Source: Neocallimastix lanati (nom. inval.) (Eukaryota > Neocallimastigomycota > Neocallimastigomycetes > Neocallimastigales > Neocallimastigaceae). From it: a DNA stretch of 32,500 nucleotides. The DNA lies in assembly GCA_016946835.1 (NCBI GenBank), contig JACVTC010000096.1, forward strand, positions 515,001 to 547,500, given 5' to 3'. Positions 10,488 through 23,867 of this stretch are shown here, piece after piece. The notes below the pieces were generated by a model. It was not told where the DNA came from. It ran no database searches and saw nothing but the letters and a program-made list of their open reading frames with translations. How positions within the stretch are numbered: position 1 is the stretch's first letter; the number at the start of each line of letters is the position of its first letter. A program made the translations under genes and the position numbers.

Positions 10488-12056
10488 AGTTAAGAATTAT
10501 GAAAAATTTAATTATAGAACCCAATTCTAATATATAAAATCTATAAAATATTTTTCAATATATAATAATTTTAAAATATTTATTAAAATAAAGATTCACA
10601 ACCAACACCAGAAGAAGAACAATTATACCATTATGTTGTTGAACTTTTAAATCGATCCAATGCTATATTACAATCATTAAGACAATATACAGGATGTGGA
10701 GAACTTATACGAAAGGTATGTATATATATATATATATTTTTTTTTTTTTTAATAAATTAAAGAAGAAATAATAATTATAAAGTAGAAGAAGAGCCATAAA
10801 TTTAATTACATCATTATAATATATATATATATTACATAAAATATAGGCTATTTCAAATCCAAGTCCACAAACAGAAGAGGATGCTTGGAATGGTTTATGT
10901 CCATCAGCTGTAAAGCTTAAGAAGTATTATGAATTTTCTCAAAGAATAGAAGATATTTTCCCAAGAATTTTATATTTATTATGTATTGGAAATATTCCTC
11001 AAAATTTAGAAAAATATCAAGCTACCACTCGTAAATTAGCTGATTTATTGAATTTTGTACTTCAATTTGATGACTTAAAGGTACTTTATTATATTTCCTT
11101 AATTTTAAATAACGATTTCATTAAAATAGTAATAATAATAATAATAATAATAATTATTATTATATATATGTATATTTAAAAAATTAGTTTAATAAAATTT
11201 TTATTTTTTTATTTTATTTTATTTTATTTTATTATATTTAATATATATATATTAATTTAATATATATTAATACAATATATATTGTGTTCTCAATATTAGA
11301 TGACAAATCCTTCTATACAAAATGATTTTTCATATTATCGTCGTTTATTAAGTAGAGTCAAGAACAATTACAAGGTAAATAATTTTTTAATGTAATTTAT
11401 TAAAAAAAATTATATATATATATATATATATGTCAAAGATTAAATATTGAAAAATTATTTGTAAATTTTTGTAATAATAAATATAAATATTTTTTTCTTA
11501 TTTATAATTTAGATAAATAAGCAAAATATACCAGTTAATGATGAATTAGCTAATAGAATGTCTTTATTCTATGCTTATTCAACTCCAATGTTTAAGGCTG
11601 TAACTGATTCTACTTTAACTTTTGTTGACCCAGTAAGTTTAAATATAAATAATTTTAATATTTTGTTATTTACACACATTAAACATTAAACATTAATAAT
11701 TATCAATTTATTAATTTCCATTTTTTTTTAATTAACAATAAAAAAAAATTAATAATAAATTAACTATTTATTATTAATTTTTTGCTTATTTTGATATATA
11801 TATATATTTTCTTTTTATTTATTTATTTATTTTATCATCATTAATTAATAGAATAGTAAATCAAATGTTTCAGCTAGTCAAGTTGGTGAATGCTTGTCCT
11901 TATTAACTTGTATTTGTTATAATGCTGTTTCAAAATATAGAGTTCAGTCCCAACCAATGATTGCATTTTGTCTTCGTGTTATGGTTGGATGTATCGTTTT
12001 ATTTGACCATATTGATCCAGATGGTGCTTTTGTAAAGAATTCTAAGATTAATGTAT

Positions 12057-12093
<37 letters not shown>

Positions 12094-12460
12094 ATATATA
12101 AATATTTATGAATTTATTGCTATAATTAATGTTGTTGTTAATATATAGATGTTTGAGTTATAATTATAATTGATATAAGATTTTTATTATATTTCTTTTA
12201 ATTTTTATTATAAATATATAATTTTTAATTTTATATTTTTTAACAGTAATCTAAAAATTTATATATATATATATATATAAATATATATGAATATATTATT
12301 AAAAATAATTATATTTAAAAAATAGATAAGAAGTTGTATTCGTTTAATACAAGGTTCAGCAGGTGTTGATGCCGATTCATTGTTAAATACAATTAGATTT
12401 ACTTCAAAGCATTTGAATGATGATACAACTCCAAAAAGTATAAAGAATTTATTAAACTAA
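10345..12460 (+). CDS. CYRI: CYRI (FAM49) family Rac1-binding protein
   Basis: Exons: 10345-10414, 10594-10715, 10847-11080, 11300-11374, 11513-11632, 11852-12052 and 12326-12460, giving 318 aa (about the animal family length of 324). CYRI proteins bind active Rac1 and oppose activation of the SCAR/WAVE complex at the leading edge. Visible hallmarks: N-terminal MGSLVS with Gly2 and Ser6, a plausible N-myristoylation signal; LDFENSQPT near residue 20; [13 protein letters not shown] near 95; [15 protein letters not shown] at 143-157, whose paired arginines (156-157) match the Rac-binding pair of mammalian [17 protein letters not shown]-like [25 protein letters not shown]; and a C-terminal [16 protein letters not shown] helix. 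The start is fixed by the myristoylation motif and family alignment. Intron 1 holds a poly-A run of about 45. The gene lies upstream of a RhoGEF and SCAR/WAVE. Confidence 0.96.
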
Positions 12461-15400
12461 TTTACTAATTACATAATTCTTTTTATTTTTGGATTTATAT
12501 AAATATAATTATTATCTTGTTTGGAGAAAAAAAAATAAAATAATAAAAAGAAGAAATAATAAGTTGCCTTTTTTTTTTTTATTTAATTATTATTATTTTT
12601 TTTTTTTTTTAAAAAAAAAAAAACTATTAAAAAAAAATCTATTAAAATCTGTAATCAAGTCAACATAAATTAATACTATAAAACGATTTTTTTTTTTTTT
12701 TAATTTTATTAAACTTTTTCAGTAATTTAAAATAAAATAAAAAGTAAAAGTATAATAGTATATACAATTTTATTTATACTTTATAATAAAAATAATGAAT
12801 AATTAAAAAGTATAAAAAATAAATTTATATATTTATTTTTATATGAGAATTTATAATTTTAATTTTTTATAAAATAAATAAATAAATAAAAAATAAATAA
12901 ATAAAAAATAAATATATAAATAAATAATAAATTAACATATTAAGGAATGACAGGTAAATAATAAATAATAATAGTAATAGTGAACAGAAATAGCAATAAT
13001 AATAATAAATATAAATAATAATGCAATAGTTGCAATAGTGAATAGAGAAAATAATATTAATAACTTCAATTACAATAATAAATAATAAAAATAGATAAAT
13101 ATTAATAATTAATAATAACTATTATAGTTAATTAAAAAAAATTTTTTATTTTTTTATTTTTTTTTTTTTTTTTTTGGTTATTGATTTTAATTAATATATA
13201 TTATTCCTTTTTTAGAAAATTAGTATAAATTTAATCCACCAATATTTTTTATTGAAAACTTTAAATTTATAATCACCATTTTTTTTTTTTAAATCTCCAA
13301 TCTATTATAAATGACTTTTAATAAAAAAAAAATATAATTGATTTCTTTACAAAATAATGTTAAATTAATAATAATGTTAATAATAGTAATAAAAAATTTT
13401 TTTGTTTCTTTTTAAAATAATGTTTGAATAATAATAATAAAAATAATAATAATAAAGCAACGACGACAATGACAATAACAATAATAAAAGGAAAAAAAAT
13501 CATTTATTTCTTTTCAAAATAATGTTATAATAATAATAATAATAATAATAATATTAATAATAATAATAATAATAATTATAATTATAATTATAATAGTAAT
13601 AATAAAAATTATAATAATTATTATAATAATTATAATAATAATAATAATAATAAAAAGACAATTCGTTTTTTTAGTTTACTTTATGTGATATAATGAATTT
13701 ATGCTTGTAAAGTTAATGTTTTTTAGATTAGCCTATATATATAATTATATATAATTATATTATTTTAATTTTTCTTTATTTTTATTTTAATATTATTTTT
13801 AGTATATATTTTTATTTTTTTTTATTTTTTTTTTTTTTTATTTTAAATTTAATTATTAAAAAATTCATAATTAAATATAACATATTAATATTTTTAAATT
13901 AATAATTCACTAACAAAAAAAAAAAAAAAAAAAAAAATTAAAAAAATAAAAAATATTTAAAATTTAAAATAGGTTGATAGCAATTGACATATAAATTAAA
14001 AAAAAAAAATTAATACCAATTTACAGAAAATTTTAAAAATATTTAATATATAACAGACGTAACTAACCAAAAAAATAAAAAGTACCTATTTTAGTTATAC
14101 ATATAATGTATAATTTATTGATTTGTTTAATTAAATGATTATAGAAAAAAGTATGCTAATAATGATAAATTTTTAAATCTAAATATTATAATATTACATG
14201 AAAATAAAAACTATTGTTAGAAAAAATAATAATAATAATAATAATAAAATAAAACTAAAAAAATTTTTTATAAAGAATCAAATAATAATACTTGTATTAA
14301 TTAATAAAAAAATAAAAATAAAACTAAAACTAAAAATTTTAGAAAAAAAAATAATAATAGTATTAATTATAACTTTGTTTTAATATATCAATATATAATA
14401 CAAAAGATAAAAAAATAAAACAGTTTATTGTTTAGATGTATAATATAAATGATTAAATTTAATTTTACTTTACTACCACAATTAAGGAATCTATACCATA
14501 CGAATAACTATAAAAATTATATATATTAAAAATATAATGTTATCTTCATTTAAAATATATGACCATGATAGTATAATTAATTAAAAAAATTCATCAAATT
14601 TATATTTTAAATAAGTTAAATATTATAATTAAATAATATAATTATACAAAATTAAAAGAAATTAATAACAAAAAAAAAAAAGGATGTAATTTTTTTTTAT
14701 TATATAATTGGATACAATAGAAATATACTCAATATATTTATTATATTTATTTATATTTATGGAAAATAAATAATAAAAAAATAAGGATATAATGATTAAT
14801 CAATAATCACCAATATTTATATATATATATATACATATATAAGATTTTTGAAAGGTTGGAAACTATATTCATAACAGTATTAGTAAATTAATATATTTAA
14901 TAAATATTAGTATATTTTATAGATGATATATTTTTTTAAATTTTATAAAATAAAATAATGAAGTAATTAAAGAATATATAGAAATAATAATAATAATATA
15001 CATAGAAATAATAATAATATATAGAGAAATAATAATAATAATAATAAAAAACAAAAAGAAAAATAAAATAAATTAATTTATAAATTAGGAAGAAATATAT
15101 ATATAAATTGACATAGAACAAAAATTTGAACTCTCAATTATTACTGTTATAAAAATTTTTGATATAATATTACACAAAGTACCATCAAAGATCAAAGAAT
15201 AATAAATAAAATATAATACATTGAAATATAGAAACAAAATTTCTAATTAATTTTATAATAAATAAATAAATAATATTAAACATAGCATAAATAATTAAAT
15301 ATTAAAAAAATAATAGTAATTATAAAAGAAGAAATAAAAATAAAATTAAAAAAAAAAAAATGTGGATTCAGTGTAAATCAATAATTTATAAAAAAAAAAT

Positions 15401-15536
15401 TTTTTTTTTCTTTTTTTTATTTTATAAAAGTGACTAGCATATTAGTATAATTAATGAATATAAAAATTTTTATTTTTATATAATAACAAGAATATTAGAA
15501 ATATGGATTTAATATAAATATTATGAATTAAAGAGA

Positions 15537-15630
<94 letters not shown>

Positions 15631-16134
15631 GATTTATACAATAAAAGTTATAATAAAATTTGACAGCATCATAATACAATTTTTTGTTCAATAATTATAA
15701 TAAAAATATTTCTTTTTGAACTTTGAGAAAATTATTTTAAATAAAGATTAAAAGTGAAGAATATCATTAGAGAACATTAAAATCAACTAATATAGAAAGT
15801 GCTAAACAATAAAAAATAAAAGAAAACATTATAAAAAAATATATATGAAATTGAATAATATTTACTAACATATTATTTTTTTCTTTTTCTTTATATAATA
15901 TTAAATTAATATAACTCCTTAAGTATATTATTGTTATATACAATATTCAAATAATAATTAATTCATTATAAAATTCAGGAGATTCAAAAATCAATATAGA
16001 AATATAAAAAACATAAATTAAAAATAATATATTAATATTTATTTTACCAATCTTCTATGTATGTATATAATAACATTTATATATTAATATATAAATATTA
16101 ATATAAATATTTATATAAAAAAGGTAAAATAAGC
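12461..16134. other. Long AT-rich intergenic region
   Basis: About 3.7 kb between CYRI and the RhoGEF region with no recognisable gene. It contains AAT/ATA microsatellites (near 13527-13640 and a long one at 15538-15630), homopolymer runs and no stretch of exon-like composition. Short frames here translate to N, I, K and Y only and are compositional artefacts. Confidence 0.6.
15538..15630. repeat. (ATA)n microsatellite, about 31 units
   Basis: Uninterrupted trinucleotide repeat in intergenic DNA; likely length-polymorphic. Confidence 0.95.
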
Positions 16135-16242
16135 ATGGATGATGAAATAAATGATTATACTTATGTACGAGAAAATTTAGTGCATTCTGACAATAGTTTG
16201 TGTGAAGATTCGCAACTATCAATAGCTGTATTGATCAGATAA
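16135..16242 (+). CDS. Candidate small ORF or 5' exon of the RhoGEF
   Basis: A 35-codon frame, MDDEINDYTYVRENLVHSDN and onward, has ordinary amino acid composition in a region where everything else reads as N, K, I, Y and F. A donor-like GTATTG at 16228 follows the codon GCT in phase 0. At 17234 an acceptor-like AAAAG precedes an open frame (ENNIKRTKAF) that is in frame with the RhoGEF ATG at 17291 and open through to it. This could therefore be the RhoGEF first exon with an intron of about 1 kb. That intron would be longer than any other here and the donor is weak, so an independent micro-ORF or chance remains possible. Confidence 0.35.
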   Translation: MDDEINDYTYVRENLVHSDNSLCEDSQLSIAVLIR

Positions 16243-16558
16243 TTAATTTTTATTTTATATATATATTTTATTTTATTTTTTATATTTTATTATATTATTA
16301 TGATTATTATAATTATAATTATTATTATAATTTTTTTTATAGTTGATTTAATTTAAAATTAATTTTTTTTTTTTTTTTTTTTTTTATGTTAAGTTTTAAA
16401 AAAAAAAAAAAGTTATATATAGTAAATTTTTTTTAATTATTATTATAATTAATTAAATAACAGATTTAATTATTATTAACAAAAATTAGTAAATTTAAAT
16501 TTATTTTTATATTTATATCACCATTTCTATTTCTATTTTTATTTTCTATATTTTATGA

Positions 16559-16602
<44 letters not shown>

Positions 16603-17290
16603 GATAATTATAAACTTTAATAGTATATAAAAAATTTTTTTATCATTATTTATTTAATTAATATTAAAATTATTAAAAAAAAAAAAATTTTTTTTCTTAA
16701 ATTTTCATTTTTTTTTTATAAATAATTTAAAACATTATATATTATATAAAAATATCATATTTTATCTCATACATTTAAAAATATATAAAAGAAAATAATA
16801 ATCTTTTAATAATTAATATTAATAAACTTTTTTATTTTTTTTTATATGTATAATTTTGTATAATTGTTAATTTTTATTTATATAATTAATATTAATATAT
16901 ATTTTTTTTATCTTATAAAACATTTTCTATATGTATTTTATGCAACGAAAAAATAAAAAATTTTTTACTTAAAAAAAAAAAAAAATAAAATACAAAATAC
17001 AATAAAATCATATATAATATATATATAATATATATAATATTTATTCCATCAATATCAAAATAAATATCCAAAACAATACAAAATAAATAAAATAAATACC
17101 TAAATATTCTTTAATTTGATATATCGCTTTCTTTTTTTTTTTTTTTTTTTTATTTTATTTTATTTTATTTTTTTTGTTCTTGTTTTTTTGTTTTCTCTCT
17201 TTTTATTATTTTTTTATTTCTCTAAATATATAAAAGGAAAATAATATTAAAAGAACAAAAGCATTTCAAAATATAAATGATCCATTTAAT
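16243..17290. promoter_or_regulatory. Upstream region of RhoGEF with pyrimidine-rich tract
   Basis: AT-rich DNA with several poly-T runs (about 16366-16385, 16567-16596 and 17132-17150), followed at 17151-17222 by a T-rich tract with TTTTCTCTCT. This strongly T-biased block directly before the coding region probably marks the core promoter or 5' UTR, or the pyrimidine tract of an intron if the 16135 exon is real. No defined box can be assigned. Confidence 0.3.
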
Positions 17291-18227
17291 ATGTCAATTC
17301 AAGAAACAAACGCAGATGGAATAAATATTCCAACTTTAAAAATAACAAAAGAAAATGATGAATTTTTAGAAACGGATAATATGGTATTACAACCTCAGGG
17401 AAATGAGCGTACATTAAAATCGATGTTATTCGATACCGAGGAAGACAAGGAAAGGTATGTAAGGCAAAATTATGCTGCTAAAAAAATTCAAAATCAATTT
17501 AGACAATACAAGTAATAATCATTAAACTATATTAATAATAATATTATTAATATGATTATTATTATTATTATTATTATTATTTATTGTATTAGTTAGAAAA
17601 TATTATTAAATATTATATAAGATAATATAAGATAATATAATATAATAATATAAAATATATATAAATATATAATATAATTATATTTATTTATTTTTTCTGG
17701 AATTTTTAATAAAAAAAATAATAATAATTCAATATATATATATATATATAATTTATATATTAAAAATATTATTTTTGTATATTATATTTATACTAATTAA
17801 ATAATGAAAAATTTCATTAATAAAATAATAATTTTTAACAAAAATCGAAATAATTAAATAAATATAATTATAATAATAATAATTATAATTATAAACATAT
17901 AATATATAATACACAAAGAACTCTGGTGGATAATACTATTTTTGTACAAACTCGTTTAAGAACAAAATTAGCAAAGAAAGAATACAAACAAATGAAAGTG
18001 ATTAAAAAATTGAGTGCACAAAGAACTCAAGTAGTAATGGAATTATATGCAACTGAAATTAATTATGTTTCTAATTTAGAAAAAATTGTTAACGTAATAA
18101 TATAACCTCCTATTATTTTTATTTCTATTTTATTTTACTTTTTTACTTTTACATATTAAAAATTTTTTCAATATGAAAGAATAATAATAATATAATAAAT
18201 ATATATTTGTATATTTATATAAAAGAA

Positions 18228-18278
<51 letters not shown>

Positions 18279-19473
18279 AACATTTATACTTAATATATAT
18301 TTCTTTTATTATATAAAAATTATTAGTGTTTTATGAAACCTTTAAGGGCTATTTTTGATGAATCGAAAAAGGGAGGAATTAGTAAGTTTATAATATGATA
18401 AATTTAAATATATATTATTCTTTATATAAGATAATTGTTTTATAATAACAAGAAGAAAAGAAATTAAAAAAAAAAAAAAAAAAAAGGCATCATAAATGAT
18501 AATTAATTTTTTTTTTTTAAAAAAATATTATATATATTTATATATATATATATATATAAATCATTAATGACTATTAATTTTTGTAGCAAAGGAAAATATT
18601 GATAGTATATTCTGTAATATAGAAGATATTTTAGTAAGACATCAAAATTTTCTGAAAAAGTTAAAACAAGTTGTTGACCAGTGGAGTAATGAAACTCTGC
18701 TCTCACCTGTAATTATTAAAAAAATAATAATAATAATAAAAATAATACATATACTTTTTCAAATAAATAATATATATGTATATATATACTTCAAATTAAT
18801 AATATATATATAATTCTTTTTTTTTGAATTTCAAAAAATGATATTTATTTAATATATATTGATTGTATAAACAATTTTACTCTCTTTATCATTTTCACTT
18901 ATATCGATAGTTGTTTGAAAACATTGTAAGTTGATTTTTAAACAATTAAAATATAAATAAAATAATATTTTTAATTTGTATGCTTTTGTATATATATAAA
19001 TATAATAATAAATATTTTAATAAACATTTTACTTAAATGTATTATTTTTATTAAATTTTATTAAAAAAAAATTATTTAAATAGCATGAATATATTTCTTT
19101 CTATATTCCATATTTTAATAATTATGAAAATTCATATGATACTATAGAAAAATGTATGAAGGTTCCAGCATTTGAAGAGTCAATTAAGATGGTTGAAGGT
19201 GTTAAAAAATTAGAAAGAAATGATTTAAAATCTTTATTAATTCTTCCGGTTCAAAGGTCATTATTTAAATAATATATATTAATAAATAATATATTAATTA
19301 TAATATTTTTTTTTTTTTTTTAAAAAAAATATTAAAAATAAGTATATATATTTGTTAAATTTATAATATTATTTTATTTTTTATTTAATATTTAATTAGA
19401 ATTCCAAGATACATTTTATATTTAAAAGTAAGAAATTGAATATTTTTATATTCATAAGAAAATATTTTATAAT

Positions 19474-19506
<33 letters not shown>

Positions 19507-19527
19507 CAAATTCAAATATAATATAAA

Positions 19528-19562
<35 letters not shown>

Positions 19563-19912
19563 TATTATTATTATTTTATCATAAACATATATTAATTTAA
19601 ATATTTTAAATAATTAAAAAAAAAAAACTTTAATTTATTTAATACCATTAAAGGAAATTTTGAAACACACATGGCCATCTCATCCAGACTATGATGGATT
19701 AAAAATAGAAATTTCAAAAATTGATGAAGATATAAAGGTCTTAAATAGATGGAAAAAATTCTCGGAAAGCAAAGGAACAATTGAATTACTTCAAAACCAA
19801 ATTAAAAGACAAAATGTAAATAACTTTATTCATTTTTTTTTATTTTATATATATTTCTTATTATAATTAAAACTTATTTAAATTTTTTTATTTAAAACAA
19901 CAACAACAACAA

Positions 19913-19963
<51 letters not shown>

Positions 19964-21723
19964 AGAAGTAGAATTAAAAGTAGAATTAGAAAAATAAATG
20001 TAAATAGAAATAGAAATAGAAATAAATTAAAAATAATATATATATATATTAGAAAAAAAATAATAAAAATATTGAACAAAAATTATACTAATATAATAAT
20101 AATTTCTGATATTTAATTAAATTAATATTATATGTTCATTATAATTAATATAATCTAAATGTTTATATTTAAATAAATAAATAATTAATATATGTTATTT
20201 TTATTACTAATAATAGATTGAAGTTAAGGGTAAAAAATATATATCCGAAGGACAAGTATTATACCAATATTCTACAATGAAAGAATCATTAAAGGCCCCA
20301 CTTCCTTCTTATATATATTTATTTAATGATATGTTATTACTTACAAAGAATTCTGTTAGTAAATTTACAAGAATATCCAGATTATCCATTATTAAAGCTA
20401 TACCTTTAAATGGTATTCAAATTGGAGATCTTAGCCAAACCAGTAATCCTGGTATATATAACTAATTTTTTTTTTTTTTAAAATAATAATAATAATAATA
20501 ATAATAATGAAAGAAATTTATTTTTTAAATTATTTTTATAATAATTAAATATACTTTTTTAATATTTATTTAAATTTATAATATTATATATACAAAAAAA
20601 AAATTCAAAATTTTATTTTATTTGTATTAAAATATAATATATATATATATGTAATATATTTTAATAAATAATTAATTTTTTTTTATTAGAATTTCAACAT
20701 TATTTATCCCTTACTATGCAGGATCATTCTATATTAACTCTTTATTTAGAAAATAATGAACAAAAAGATAAATGGTATGATGATTTTCAACGTGTTCTTT
20801 ATCATATTCATTCCGATATGTCAGACTTAATGACCATTGGAGATGATGAAACTTCATTTCCTAATAGTCAAACTGTTAGTATGAATGGTGATGATGAAAA
20901 AGATACACCTAGAACTTTACATAGTAGTAGATTAAGTGAAGTAGATGAATCAGACATTAATTCTCCAACTATAAAACCATTTAAAATAAATTCTGCAATT
21001 GAGAAGAAAAAGGATGATTACTTCTCTGAAGAGGAATCCCCAAGATCTCCTGATAAAAAAAGAGATACAACTAAAAGGAAGAAGGGTAAAGAAAAAAACT
21101 CACCTGATGGAAAAGAAAAAGGTTTCTTCTCCCATATGAAGAACTTATTTGATGAAAAATTGGAAAGAGGTAGTGTGGAGAGTTTGAATAGTCCAGTAGA
21201 TAAGAAACTTTCAAAATCAAATAGAAAATATAAATCTAAAGATAGTCTTATTATTAACAATTTTAATGAAGGAGATTCCACCATTTATGGTAGTTACAAT
21301 AGTATTGTAAGTGAAACCGATGGAGCTTTTCGACCAAGAAGTAGAAGTAAAAAGTTCAGTATTCGTGATAATACCTTTGGAAGTCAACATAGCGTTGACA
21401 AAGGAGACGAAGACAAAGACAGTACCAGTACTAGGGTTAGAGATAATACAGAAACGAGTTCAATACTAACTAATGATTACAATCCAGGAGATGAACATAT
21501 ACATAGTAATGAAATAAGAAATAATAATCCTATAAAAGAAGATGAGGGTGAATTAAAAGATGATGACAAATCTAATATATCTGGAAGGAGAAATGGTCAA
21601 GGAAATATAATTATTGATCAAAAACAATTAAATGAATTAATTAATAAAGAAGGATTAGAAGAAACATCTCCAGAAGGAGTATCCCCAAATATATATAAAA
21701 CTCCAGTTAGCGAAAATGAATAA
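17291..21723 (+). CDS. Rho guanine nucleotide exchange factor (IQ-DH-PH)
   Basis: Exons: 17291-17511, 17919-18093, 18327-18381, 18587-18708, 18911-18925, 19084-19256, 19400-19427, 19654-19815, 20217-20451 and 20690-21723; 739 aa, all phases consistent. Residues 60-74 (YAAKKIQNQFRQYK) form an IQ-type calmodulin-binding motif. The DH domain spans about 108-300: RTQVVMELYATEINYVSNLE at its start, then CFMKPL, and LLILPVQRIPRYILYLK in the conserved QR-P-RY helix. A PH domain spans about 318-438: an EGQVLYQYS strand, YIYLFNDMLLLTK, and the C-terminal helix NEQKDKWYDDFQRVL. The last 300 residues are Ser/Lys/Asp-rich and probably disordered, with SP sites and a short amphipathic stretch FFSHMKNLFDEKL at about 541-553. 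DH-PH proteins catalyse GDP/GTP exchange on Rho-family GTPases; the target (Rac, Cdc42 or Rho) cannot be read from sequence, but the CYRI and SCAR neighbours make Rac attractive. Two exons are only 15 and 28 nt. The N-terminus may extend upstream. Confidence 0.93.
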
Positions 21724-21949
21724 AAAAAAAAAAAAGGAAAAAAAAAAAAAAAAAAAGGAAAAAAAGAAAAAATAAAATAAAAGATGAATATAAATTAATA
21801 TAATTAAAATCATAAAAAAATAAAATATAAATAATAGATTATTTTGATTTTAAAAAAAAAAAAAAAAGTAAAGAATAAAAATAAAAATAAAAATATATAT
21901 ATATAAATAATATTAAAATATTATTATTAAATATATTCATATATATTAA

Positions 21950-21994
<45 letters not shown>

Positions 21995-23016
21995 AAGATA
22001 AAATGAATATGATATTGATAAATCATTTATAATATTTTTTATATATTAAACAAAAAAAAATATTATATATTATAAACTATCTTTTTTTATTTTTCTTTTT
22101 TTTTTTTTCTTTTTTTTTTTTAAATATTTAAATTATTGAAAAAAAATTTTTTTTTTCTATTATATAACTATATAAAAATTATCTTTATACTAATATATAT
22201 TATCTGTATTTTTTTTATTTTATTTTATTTTTATTTTATTTTTTTTTTTTTTTTTTTTTAGAATATTAATATGTTAATAATAAATATATAAAAATTTGAA
22301 GTATCAACAAAAAATTAAAAAGAAATTAATTATTAAAGTAGAAATAAATAAATAAAAAAAAAATAATAAAAAAAAAAAAGATAAAAAATTAAAATAAAAA
22401 ATAAAAATATTATAATAAAAAAAAAAATAAAAATAAAAAAAATAAAAAAAAAAAAAAAAAAGAAATTAAATAGTAATGACAAATAATAATAATTAATAAT
22501 AAAAAATCCCTAAATCAAATATTATTATTTTATTTTATTATATTTTATTTTGTTAATAAAATAAATAATATTAATAATAATAGAAAAAAATATAAAATAT
22601 AAAATATTAATTAATAAATTAGAATTAGAATTATCATGTAATATAATTGATAATTTTTTTTTTACAAAAAAAAAACTCTTTTATTAATAATCACATAAAA
22701 CAATCAATTAAAAAGAATATTTATAATAATTTTTTTCGTTCGAGTAAACTTTTTTTTAAAAAAAAGTTTACTTCAAATTTAAACAAATTAAATAATAATA
22801 TGAATAAATAATATTATATATCTTTTATCTAAAAATTTAAAATTTGTTACATATAATATATAGTATGTGTCAATCTTTATTGATCTTTATTGGATTTTTT
22901 AATATATATAATATAAACAAGAAGTATATGAATGAATACTTTTATCTCATTTTATATTGATATAATAATAATAATAACAATAATTTAATAATTATTGAAT
23001 TAAATAAAACATTTTT

Positions 23017-23056
<40 letters not shown>

Positions 23057-23416
23057 AAAAAAATCTACATATTAATATTATATTAATGAATAAAAATATT
23101 CATTGTATTATAAGTTTATAATACTTAAATAATTAATTACCTAATTTTCTAATATGTTATAAATTTATTTTAAATCTTTTTTTTTTTATTTTATTTTATT
23201 TTATCTTAATAAAAAATATTAGAAAATTATATATGATAACAAGTTTAATATATACATATATCTTGTATTATATTTTTGTTGGCTTCGAATTTATTTTATT
23301 TATTTATTTTATTTTATTTTATTTTTTTTTTTTTTTTTTTAATTTTTTCTTTGTTACTATTGTTGTTTATTTATTAAATTATTATAAAAATATAATAATT
23401 TTCAAAAAGGAGTGGT
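21724..23416. other. Convergent intergenic region between RhoGEF and SCAR
   Basis: Both flanking genes end here. The sequence is A/T homopolymers (A runs at about 21951-21991, T runs at about 22087-22118, 22240-22259 and 23022-23052) and short AT repeats, with no gene. A perfect palindrome lies at 22743-22772. Frames near 23233 are phenylalanine-rich poly-T artefacts. Confidence 0.6.
22743..22772. terminator. Perfect 30-bp palindrome between convergent genes
   Basis: AGTAAAC followed by eight T, then eight A followed by GTTTACT: each 15-base arm is the exact reverse complement of the other, with no loop. It sits between the 3' ends of two convergent genes, about 1.0 kb from one stop codon and 0.65 kb from the other. 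It could form a cruciform or a hairpin in either transcript. A role in transcript separation is inference. Confidence 0.35.
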
Positions 23417-23789
23417 TTAATCCCAGTCATCATCAGAGTCTGAATCCGATTCTATTAAAATATTAATTTAAATAAAAATTAAATATTAACAATAATAAAA
23501 TAAATATCATATATTCTTCAAAAAAAAAGGGAAAAAATTACTAATAAATAAAACTTTTACCTTCTGATTCACTAGAATCACTATCTTCCAAAGCAACTCT
23601 TCTAATTAATAATGCAGCAACATCATTTCTACCTTCTAAATCATCTTTTTGTTTTCTATTTTCATTAATTTCAACTTTTCTAAGTTTAAACTATTTTTTT
23701 TTTTAATATTAAATAATTATTATTAATAAAATTATTTTAATATAATATATATATAATATTAAATATAATTAAATAAATTTAAATAATAA

Positions 23790-23867
<78 letters not shown>

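Noticed and set aside
14198-15121. Asn/Lys/Tyr-rich frames around 14198-14383 (plus) and 14936-15121 (minus)
   Set aside because: Pure AT-composition artefacts with no domain, splice context or balanced composition.
19888-20079. Minus-strand frame rich in F, L and I
   Set aside because: Translation of poly-A/poly-T and AAC repeats inside a RhoGEF intron.
21018-21284. Minus-strand 88-codon frame
   Set aside because: Antisense shadow of the Ser/Lys-rich tail of the RhoGEF.
23233-23466. Plus-strand frame over the SCAR 3' end
   Set aside because: Mostly poly-T phenylalanine and overlaps the antisense of the SCAR acidic-tail exon.
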